Positions 55,901 through 64,000 of a stretch of DNA of 64,000 nucleotides are shown piece by piece. The stretch's first letter is position 1. Each line of letters opens with the position of its first letter. The stretch is from Euclidia mi (taxonomy: Eukaryota; Arthropoda; Insecta; Lepidoptera; Erebidae), in contig OX123196.2 in the NCBI GenBank assembly GCA_944739405.2, positions 67,231,688 to 67,295,687 on the forward strand, given 5' to 3'. A program made the translations under genes and the position numbers. The notes beneath the pieces are model-generated. The model searched no databases, was not told the DNA's origin, and was given only the letters and a program-made list of their open reading frames with translations.

Positions 55901-58900
55901 TTCAACTTGGATAATGTTAGGAGGAAGATGTTTAAAACTCTAGAAACTGTAACAACACCAACTTGTAACATTATTTCTTTCAAATGTTTATCAACATTAT
56001 GGTTCAATGAATTGTGTTGGTATAGTATTGCTGTTATCTATATGACATACATAGATAAATTAATTATTATCAACATTGACTACTTTGGCCAAATTAGACA
56101 CAGAATCTTTTTTTTTTTTGTTTGAAGTTTTGAATGCAGAAATAGTAAACTCGAACATTTGTAAAACTACTTAATTGTTTAAAATTTCCGAAAACTTGCA
56201 TGGGTTGTCATGGTGAAACCTTTTTGTTGTTGTGCATTGAGTAAGCCTAGCAGGCTAATGTAGTAAATGCTGTGTTAAAGTGAAGATCAATATTATTCTA
56301 GAGTCGATTTGAATGCACCCAAAGTGTCTAGGTTCTATGCTTTAATCTAACTATATTTAACAGCTTTGTCTTGGCTTTGCCTGTGCATAGAGGGGTGTTA
56401 GTCCCTACTCTTATGTATGGTAGTAATAGTTAGGTATGGCAGAAGAGTCATGAAAGTAGAATAAATGCTGTAGAAATGAGAGCACTGAGAAGTATGTGTG
56501 GTGTTTCTCTGACTGACAGAGTAAAGAATTGTGTGATTAGGGAGTGTTGTGGGGTAAAAGAAGATGTAGTGACAAGCATCGAAAAAGGTATGCTAAGAGA
56601 TGATTTGGCACGTGGAGAGGATTGATGACGAAAGACTGACCAAGCAGATATATAAGGCAAGTGTGGAAGGGACAGGACGAAGGGGAAGACCTAGGCGGAC
56701 ATTCTCTGACCAGATTGGAGACATCCTAAAAACAGGACAGGTGAGAAGTACCCTGAACAGAAGAGCATGCATGAGGAATCTGATGGGAGTGAATGAAGCA
56801 AGAAAGATATGTCAGGATCTTTGCAAATGGCTTTCCGTAGTCTCTGCCTACCCGGGAAACAGGCGTGAGTCTATGTATGTATGTATCTATGTGTTGGTCA
56901 GTGTAAGAATGACAATGATAACAAATATGTTGAGTAAATTGAATAATATGCCCAACCACTGGCTGTTTTTTCAATAACTAAGGGTTAATTCACACTGGCG
57001 AAAACAACAAATAATTTATGTCGGCGGGGACTTGGTGGACTAAAATTGAAGCAGACATTAAACATTTTGCAACTGAGTTGACATTGGAGAGTATATGATA
57101 AATCATATAAAATATCAACAGTTCAAAAGCTTTAAATTTGTATCTAAGTACTAATCATTCACAAATATTTGTATCCAATGCGCAAACTGCTTTCGAAATA
57201 GATAGCTATTTCGAAAGCAGTTTGCGCTAGCTAGTGAAAATAACCGTGTAACAACATTTCCAATAGGGAAGTTTCCTGCAAGTGAAATAAATTATACAAC
57301 TATTTTTATCTCGTGAAGTAGGTATGTCAAAATCGAGGTAGTTTCATTCATCAATTAATGTTAAAACTTTATTTAAAAAAAAATATCGACAAATTATTGA
57401 TAATAAGTATTCTATTTGACAGCAAAAAACAATGACGTCTCTAGGTCGTATTTCATACAAACGCCGTAGCAAAGGTCGTTTTTCACATTTCATTACAAGT
57501 GCTTGATTTGACTAGTTGGAAACAACCCTATTTAGTGGTTATGAATATTTAACCAGAATGGCTTGAGAGAGTTAGTGCAGAGAGGAATAATGGTGGTCAA
57601 TAGGCTGGCAAGACCAATTTATCTATAGGGAAAAGTTTTCGTGGAGTGATAATAAATATACAAGGCTGATTCTATTTATTAGGTACATTTTATTTGCTTA
57701 TTAAAATAATGATTTCTTTACAGTGTCAAACTGAAGAGCTTCTTCAAGTTCGAAGACACAGCAGAAGCTTTGGCAGCCACCACAGCAGCTATCGAGGGGA
57801 AACTCTCCAAGCCTTTGAAGAAAGCCCTCAAGAAATACGTCAGCAAAGACATCCAAGACCAGCTTCTCATCGGAGACGCCAAACTCGGAAGTGCCATTAG
57901 AGAAAAGTTTGACTTACAATGTGTGTCAAACAACAATGTACAGGAATTGCTCAGATGCATTCGCTCACAGATGGACAGCCTTTTGGCTGGACTGCCAAAG
58001 AAAGAGATGACCGCCATGGCCCTCGGTCTCGCTCACTCCCTATCAAGATACAAGCTGAAGTTCTCGCCAGACAAAATTGACACCATGATTGTACAAGCTC
58101 AGTGTTTACTAGATGACTTAGATAAAGAATTGAATAACTACATAATGAGATGTAGAGAATGGTACGGTTGGCATTTCCCTGAACTAGGCAAAATTATCAC
58201 AGACAACACACTATTTGTCAAAATTGTCAAACTTATCGGTACTAGGGATAACGCTTCACAGACCGATTTGTCAGACATCTTACCTGAGGATTTGGAAGAG
58301 AAAGTTAAAGAGGCAGCTGAGATTTCCATGGGCACAGAAATTTCTGAGGACGACATTATGAACATACAGAATCTATGCGATGAAATTATCTCGATCACAG
58401 ACTACAGAACACACCTAACAGATTACTTGAAAGCGAGAATGATGGCTATGGCGCCAAATCTAACTGTTCTAATTGGTGAGCATATAGGAGCTAGGTTAAT
58501 CGCTCATGCTGGTTCTTTGATGAACTTGGCAAAGCATCCCGCTTCAACAATACAGATCTTTGGTGCTGAGAAAGCTTTATTCCGAGCGCTAAAGACTAAG
58601 AAAGACACGCCTAAGTATGGTTTGATCTACCATGCGGCATTGGTGGGTCAGTGTAGTACTAAAAATAAAGGTAGAATGTCCCGAATGTTGGCTGCGAAGG
58701 CAGCTTTGGCGACGAGAGTGGATGCCTTTGGAGAAGATGTAAAGTTTGAGCTTGGTGTTGAGCATAAGGTTAAGCTGGAGAACAAATTGAGGCTGATGGA
58801 GGAAGGGAATCTGAGGAGAATTAGCGGCACGGGCAAAGCTAAAGTGAAGTTCGAGAAGTACCATAGTAAGAGGTGAGTCCTAATAGTCAAATCTTTTAAG

Positions 58901-61900
58901 AAATATTTTTGAGTCCCTAGCCCAAGTTTTTGAAAATAATAATTATTAAATAAGAAAAAAGATTTTGTTGTCATATTGTAGAGATAGAAAGAAATATTTA
59001 ATTATTTTTTATCTCCAATGGATAAATAAAATAAACTTATAAATTATTTAGAAAATTGCATAGCCCTATTCAATATTATACGTACAAGTTCTGCTTAGTT
59101 TGGGAATAGATGGTGTTGTGTGGATGTAGTTAGAATATTATATTATTCAATTATTCATCATTGCTCAAATTTAAATTACATTTTTAAATATATCAATAAC
59201 AAAAATAAATTATTATTATTATTACTATGAATATTATCTACTTTGCATTTTACGTATTTCTTGAATTGCCTCTTTCTAGAACTGCACTATTGGGTAGTTT
59301 CAATTGTGTATTACCCAATCCCAAACGCACAGACTAACTAAATGTTCCATCAAAATACCATATTGTTATGTGCATTTTCCAATGCCCAACAATCTAAAAT
59401 AAGTAGAAATAAGAAGTCTGAAGGATTAATTTTTTCAGTTCTTTTGTTGTGTATCTAAATAACGTATAATTAATCCCTACAGCGAGGTTTTCTCATACCA
59501 AGCGGCTGGCGACAGCACCCTTGGCCAGAAACCGGTCAAGCGCGAACACTCGCCCGATGAAGACGGCCAAGTCTCCGCCAAGAAGATCAAACTGGAAGCC
59601 AATGATGATGCCAATGATGTAAGTTGATTATAATACCTACTTGTTTCCATTTGATTTTTTGCCATTTTTGGTTATTCTATTGTTATTGAAGTGGATAAAG
59701 ATGTAATTTCCTCCAACTAGAGGTAGGTTCATCTGGCCAAGTAATGTGATCGTGCCAAGTAGACCGTGTCAACATTGTCGAGAACTTAGGTATACGAATA
59801 GAAATCGCGTGTCAATTTTTTTTATACTGCGATTCAGGATTTCTATCCGCATGTCGCCTGTTAAGTGTTTGTTCGACTTCAGTGGACTGTATTGCTTGTA
59901 GAGATGGTTCGTTACAAAGTGCACACCCCGACAATATTCTGCGCGCCACTTTCAACGAGTATCTTGCTGTGTTCTGTCAGTGTCACAGAAGAATAACTGA
60001 AGCATGGAAGGAACGATATTTTTAAGAACAAATTGAATATAGCTACACTCTTCACTCATATGATAAATAAGAGTTGCCAGAAGAAGATGGCACTATGTTT
60101 GTCAGTTAGGGCTAAAGACAATTTGAACACAAATATCTTAACTTTTTAATTTAATAGTGACTGAGCAAATCCGCTATCGATATCGATTAAAGTTTCAATA
60201 TAGGTTCAAAATCAAACGGACTTGTAAAGTATATTATTTATATGTTATACATTTTAAATTCCGTAACTTTATGTCCACAGCAGTCAGAACGCTAGTTGAT
60301 GGACAATTGGACAGTCTTTAAATAATTATTACACAAACTTGCATTTTTAAACTGAACTTATATATATTTGTTTCAAATGGGTACTCAGTAGCACATAATC
60401 TTTCGAGGCGTTATTTTCTAATTTTCATGGTATTTTTCTTTATTTTTCTTTTCAAGTCTACTGCTGGTCTTTAACCTTTCGTGGTGGAGGTTTGGCCTAC
60501 TATAATACCACACTAGCCAGACGTATTCGTATAGGGTTTTATTTCGAGGTTTCCTTCTCTTGTTTCTTTAGTCGCCTCATACGACACCCTCGGCATAAAT
60601 GTTTATTTATACTTATTTATAGTTAGTTTTTCAGCTGTAATGAAAGCTGTAAGTGGGATTAATAAATATTAAATAAATAAATCATCACCCCCTACTCTCT
60701 CTCTAATCTCAATAACATATTTTTATTAGAGAAAGCAAATAATTAAGATAAAAGCAAAACTCATAGCTTAAGCATTATGATAACTGAGAATGGCATATCC
60801 AAATTAATTCTTTACAAGGATAGGAGATAGTCGACATGGATTTTATCAAGCAAAAAACATAAAAAAATACTTAAAATAGATAAATCAGACAAAACCTTGA
60901 ATAGTGCCCAAAGGTTTGTTATTAACAATAATCACTTTATTGAAATTTTCTCAATACATAGTGTAGGTAATACAAATCTATGTTTAAAAAATGTATGTGC
61001 GGGATCGGACACTTTTCGGTCATACATGTGACACACAGAATATTTAGAGAGAAAAAAATTGAGGCTAGACTAGCCCTTCGATTTTATCTTGGGATCGGCA
61101 CATTATTAGTCCACTAGTCGAACAAGAACAACCAAGTTTTGGTCTCTGGGTAGATGACATTTAACAAAATTTCTTTCAAATGAAGATTGTCTTATTTTGA
61201 TGCATATCCACTCAGTAGTCGTGACTATGAAAGCAGACAATTCTTATCAGACCTTCAAATTACTGTCCTTTAAATATTACTGTCTTTGTAAAGAAAGATA
61301 AGATTTTTTCTATAGGTGCATTAATTTATATTGTATATGATGGATTCTAACAAGCTTCGGAATTCATTACTGTTGCTGATAGTTTAAATAATAGCAAGTA
61401 ATTATTTAAGCACTCACACTGATATGTTTAGAAGGGAGGAGCCATTTGTCATTACTATAAAAACATTCCGCAGTAAAATGCTTGGAAAAAATTCTATGGT
61501 GCTTTCTAGGCACCCAATTTTCTCAACGACATACGGCAGCAATCCACTTATTTTATAAATCTTTATCACGTGCACATATAATCTAAAAAATAACGAGGTA
61601 AAAATATACGGTGGATAGACATATCGATAAGATTTTTTACAACACTTGAAAAGTCGATATGAATATTATACGATTAAATTCAAAATCATGATAGAACTGT
61701 TATAAAAGAAAAATCACGAAGGTTATATAATTTGATGGCATAATATTGTATAAATTGTATCTTACACGTCAGTTGACTGTGTTCAATTTGGGAGTACTAG
61801 GACGGTCTCTATGTATATTATCCAATCTCTTTGGTCAGTGTCATAGACATCGCCAATTTTTATGCCTCCGTCATTGTACGATAGATAACGACCCGGTCAC

Positions 61901-62342
61901 GGCCTACAGCGGCGGGCGGCAGCGGCGAGCGTTTTCGATGTACACGGCGGGTTTACTGTGACGCGGCGCGCGGCCGCCTCAGGGTAAACGCGATATGTAC
62001 ATCGCTCCTGCCGCGCCGCTCGCCGCTTAGGTATACCGATCTCGTGACTAGGCCGTAACACTAATTTTAAATATGCAGTTTTACTGTAACAACTTTTACT
62101 AAAAAAAAACTCTGTTTCCCTAGGTTACACCTAAAAAGAAGAAGAAGGTTAAATCAGAGCCAGAAGACAATGACGAAGCTGGTCCTTCGGAGCAGCCAAC
62201 TTCTGAAAAGAAAAAGAAAAAGAAGAAGAAATCCGATGTCCAACCCACCGAGGAAACTGAACAATTAGACCAGACTGTCGAAGAACCTAAAAGTGAGAAA
62301 AAGAAGAAGAAAAAGCGACAGTCGCAAGTTGAAGAAGAATAG
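52903..62342 (+). CDS. Nop58: NOP58, box C/D snoRNP core protein (541 aa, five coding exons)
   Basis: Nop58 is a nucleolar core protein of box C/D snoRNPs, with fibrillarin, Nop56 and the 15.5K protein, and guides rRNA 2'-O-methylation and U3-dependent pre-rRNA processing. Coding exons: 52903-52947, 54904-54980, 57724-58872, 59483-59618 and 62124-62342. All introns are GT-AG and phases agree, summing to 1626 bases. The start MLVLFETSAGYAIFK is the family N-terminus. Residues about 41-150 form the NOP5NT/coiled-coil part (EDTAEALAATTAAIEGKLSK), CREWYGWHFPELGK lies at about 184, the Nop domain has GARLIAHAGSLMNLAKHPAS at about 296 and GAEKALFRALK at about 321. The C-terminus (470-541) is a Lys/Glu-rich KKKKK tail. 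Length fits the family (human about 529). Introns hold SINEs, LINE pieces and a MITE. No break seen. Confidence 0.97.
54008..54268 (+). mobile_element. SINE family A, subfamily 2 (NOP58 intron 1)
   Basis: Head GCCTCTGTGGTCCAGTGGAT with A-box-like TGGTCCAGTGG and B box GGCTCGATTCC. Body and CACCTCTGCCTACTCCTTTG tail as in the copy at 2093; the head differs. Confidence 0.85.
54440..54600 (+). mobile_element. LINE 3' tail copy (NOP58 intron 1)
   Basis: GCCCTCCGGCTAGGTAGAGT, GCTGGACACGAAGAGCC, then GCCTATATCCAGCAGTGGAC and a GATGATGAAGAAGATGATGA tail; related to the minus piece at 21428. Confidence 0.6.
55443..55698 (-). mobile_element. SINE family A, subfamily 1 (NOP58 intron 2)
   Basis: Full-length minus copy with the GGCTCGTTGGTCTCGCGGC head, B box GGTTCGATTCC, and tail read on plus as CACGCCTGTATCCCCG. 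Confidence 0.85.
55868..55925 (+). mobile_element. SINE family B 3' fragment
   Basis: GTTAGACTAGAAAGAGGACC and CCCGGGTTCTTACTTC match the 3' end of the copy at 15943-16300. Confidence 0.5.
56386..56891 (+). pseudogene. LINE reverse transcriptase C-terminus and 3' tail (NOP58 intron 2)
   Basis: Reads VHRGVLVPTLMYGSNS, INAVEMRALRSMCGVSLTDR, VIRECCGVKEDVVTSIEKGM and, after a frameshift near 56600, HVERIDDERLTKQIYKASVE and GRRGRPRRTFSDQIGD. This is the segment after the reverse transcriptase palm of an RTE/CR1-like LINE. It ends CTCTGCCTACCCGGGAAACA, GGCGTGAGTC, (TATG)n, nearly the same tail as SINE family A, making this LINE its likely partner. One stop (after YGSNS) and one shift. Confidence 0.7.
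57180..57227. repeat. Perfect hairpin, 22-bp arms, 4-nt loop (NOP58 intron 2)
   Basis: GCGCAAACTGCTTTCGAAAT plus AG (57180-57201), loop ATAG, exact complement 57206-57227. Confidence 0.9.
60430..60600 (-). mobile_element. Diverged RTE-type tail copy (NOP58 intron 4)
   Basis: On plus: CTACTGCTGGTCTTTAACC, GGTTTGGCCTACTATAATAC, AAGGTTTCC-like block and CATACGACACCCTCGG. Same order as 15578-15785 but much diverged. Confidence 0.4.
61893..62060. repeat. GC-rich inverted repeat (NOP58 intron 4)
   Basis: TCACGGCCTACAGCGGCGGG on the left and, inverted, GTTACGGCCTAGTCAC with CGGCGAGCGGCGCGG on the right; both arms reach CGATGTACA. It closely resembles the core of the MITE at 7849-8617, so it is probably a core-only or related MITE. 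Confidence 0.6.
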
Positions 62343-62404
62343 AGTTTATCTACCTCAGCCTGCGCTGAGCATAGTTTTAAGTGAAGTATTATAACTGGTG
62401 TTAT

Positions 62405-62410
62405 AATAAA
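62405..62410 (+). terminator. NOP58 polyadenylation signal
   Basis: AATAAA 63 bases after the stop codon, followed by a GT-rich stretch (GATGTTTTGGTTTGATTTTG). Confidence 0.75.
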
Positions 62411-62689
62411 TGTTTATATTATGAGATGTTTTGGTTTGATTTTGTAAGCCTTGGGTTTATAGATGGATAGGAAACCATAATAGGGGATGTAAGCGGTTGA
62501 AGTAGAAAATATTTTTGTTAATAATTACAGTCACATATTTTGGGTAAGTACTATGAAATTTAATTTATTTTAACAGTTAAAAAATGGTTCACACCAAATG
62601 TGCAGCGACGCGACTTGAGATTATTATTCTCAACGTAACTTATCAAAAACATAGGCAATAATAATAATAATAATGTATTTTTTATTATA

Positions 62690-62935
62690 GACTCACGCCT
62701 GTAACCCCGAAGGGGTAGGCAGAGGTGTAATATTACACCCACATTTCGCCATGAATTTTTAGGTCCCACGTAATAGGAGGCGAGCCTATTGCCGTTACCG
62801 GGCACATCACCAGACTTCGTGCTGCTACAGAGAATTCGGAAAAACCCAGTAACATTTTTGCTCGACCCGGAAATCGAACCCGGGACCTCCGATAGGCAGT
62901 CGCATAAGCTATCCACTGGACCACGGAGGCAGTCT
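62690..62935 (-). mobile_element. SINE family A, subfamily 2
   Basis: Full-length minus copy: head GCCTCCGTGGTCCAGTGGAT, B box GGTTCGATTTCC (one extra base), body as at 54008, tail read on plus as CACGCCTGTAACCCCG. Preceded by an (ATA)n tract. Confidence 0.85.
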
Positions 62936-62997
62936 AATAATATGTAGGTATATCACTGGATAAATAATATTCTCGCGTGTGATCACGAAAATTAGAA

Positions 62998-63473
62998 GAT
63001 AGAAGGGAAGGCCTTTGCCCAGGAGTGGGACATAAACTAGGCTATTAATAATAATGATGTCACCATTCCTCATGACGAGAATCTCGTGAAAGCCGAGAAA
63101 GACAAACAGATTAAATATCTGGACTTGGCTCACGAGATTGTCGACCTGTATGATGTGGACTCGGCAATTATTGTGCCGATAGTTGTAACGGTTAACGGTC
63201 TAATAGCCAAGAGCCTCGACCGTCACCTTAAGTGGCTCGCGTTGGGTGCTTGGGTCAAGGGCCTGATGCAGAAGGCAGTACTTCTCGATACGGCACGTAT
63301 TGTGAGGAAGTTCCTGTCTCTGGAGCCCTAACTACCGGCAGCTTGGACCCTGTGCCCGTTGCTGGTGGGATCCCACAGTTTCCTTTATATTTTTAAATGT
63401 ATTTTTTTTGTAATTGATATATCTAAAAATGTAATTTAAATTTGAGGAATGCTGAATAAATTAATAATAATAT
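62998..63473 (+). pseudogene. LINE 3' end pieces
   Basis: 62998-63058 is a LINE tail (GGAAGGCCTTTGCCCAGGAG, then AATAATGATG). From about 63059 a separate frame reads VTIPHDENLVKAEKDKQIKY, DLAHEIVDLYDVDSAIIVPI, LQKAV-like LMQKAVLLDTARIVRKF and a stop at 63331, the conserved C-terminal domain of LINE polyproteins in insects. It is followed by GGTGGGATCCCAC and an (ATA)n tail. Confidence 0.6.
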
Positions 63474-63559
63474 CATCGGACAATCCCCACACTGAAATCC
63501 GATATCAAACTAGGCAGACTGTGCTATGGTAATCAGACAGCTCACATAAAGCTATCTTT

Positions 63560-63800
63560 CAAACTCATCTCACAGCATTTCGCAGTGCAGGACAAGGCCT
63601 CCTAATTTGCGTCTCAATAGCATTAAGTCAATATGAGGATGGCGTACTATACCTCGCTAACCAGACGCGTTGGTAGGTATGTGTTTTCCTTTTTTTTTCT
63701 AAGATATTTGATTTGTTTATTTTTTTACTCGTCTTTTATGACACCTACGACTGAAATGGGGCAGTGACATTTGTATTCTTAATTCGTCACCACATGGACA
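63560..63800 (-). mobile_element. Diverged RTE-type tail copy (minus)
   Basis: On plus: GTGCAGGACAAGGCCTCC, CAGACGCGTTGGTAGG, TTTTATGACACCTACGACTG and GTATTCTTAATTCGTCACCA, in the order of 15578-15785. Confidence 0.45.
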
Positions 63801-64000
63801 CTTATGCAGACTAAAATGGAATTAAGTCTAAGCGACTGATCAACAGCACATTGGTTGCCGAACGCCTTGGCCAACGATCGAGTGTTGAGGCACTTGTCGT
63901 TCGCTATGGAAGAAGCTGACAAGTTAAGTTTAGTGTGAATTAAGCTTAATAAGCGAAGGTCACTTTTGGTTACAAAGGAAAGTAGGTATTAATTAAATAA

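Noticed and set aside
57180..57227. microRNA precursor in the NOP58 intron
   Set aside because: Perfect arms with a 4-base loop and no pairing beyond them are unlike animal pre-miRNAs; the same type of hairpin appears at unrelated sites.

Overview
This is eukaryotic nuclear DNA, AT-rich and packed with repeats, most likely from a moth or butterfly (Lepidoptera). The evidence is a spliced animal-type NOP58 gene, several tRNA-headed SINEs, and Helitron-like and LINE tails of kinds I associate with lepidopteran genomes. No bacterial, organellar or viral gene organisation is seen. I recognise one host gene; almost everything else is transposon, mostly decayed.

Layout. 1-9 kb: isolated LINE, SINE, Helitron-like and MITE copies in sequence without genes. 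9.8-12.5 kb: a 5'-truncated RTE-clade LINE with endonuclease and reverse transcriptase, broken by frameshifts and two in-frame stops. 13-23 kb: MITEs, a second SINE family, LINE tails and Helitron-like fragments. 23.2-24.6 kb: a palindromic element flanked by TA, carrying a SWIM-finger remnant and invaded by a third SINE type. 26.9-30.1 kb (minus): a multi-exon, decayed transposase gene with an SR-repeat N-terminus and an SDNCGGQNKN core. 30.7-36.5 kb: four nested transposons (pogo-like, then a TA palindromic element, then a Jockey-like LINE, then a Sola-like DNA transposon), each with its own target duplication. 37.7-38.8 kb: a small pogo-like element that keeps only the N-terminal DNA-binding region. 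39.4-47.4 kb: a Tc1-like element swollen to 8 kb by a Jockey-like LINE, by a GC-rich retroposon that begins with an HDV-like self-cleaving ribozyme, and by a 4.2-kb inverted array of about 32 copies of a 120-bp unit. 48.3-52.4 kb: a hAT-type MITE with an 8-bp duplication, another MITE, and an internally deleted piggyBac-like element with TTAA duplications. 52.9-62.3 kb (plus): NOP58 in five coding exons with SINEs and LINE pieces in its introns. 62.4-64 kb: further SINE and LINE ends.

How it fits together. The host gene encodes the core protein of box C/D snoRNPs; its exons are intact and all splice phases agree. Around it, mobile elements of many superfamilies sit inside one another, and target duplications plus reading frames that close up on excision give their order of arrival. 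A second pattern is not element-specific: at least seven places carry short perfect inverted duplications with tiny loops, some inside repeats whose sister copies lack them, as expected of snap-back template switching. The best candidates for something new are the ribozyme-headed retroposon, the inverted 120-bp array (a possible hairpin-RNA source), the Sola-like transposon with its subterminal repeats, and the snap-back duplications.
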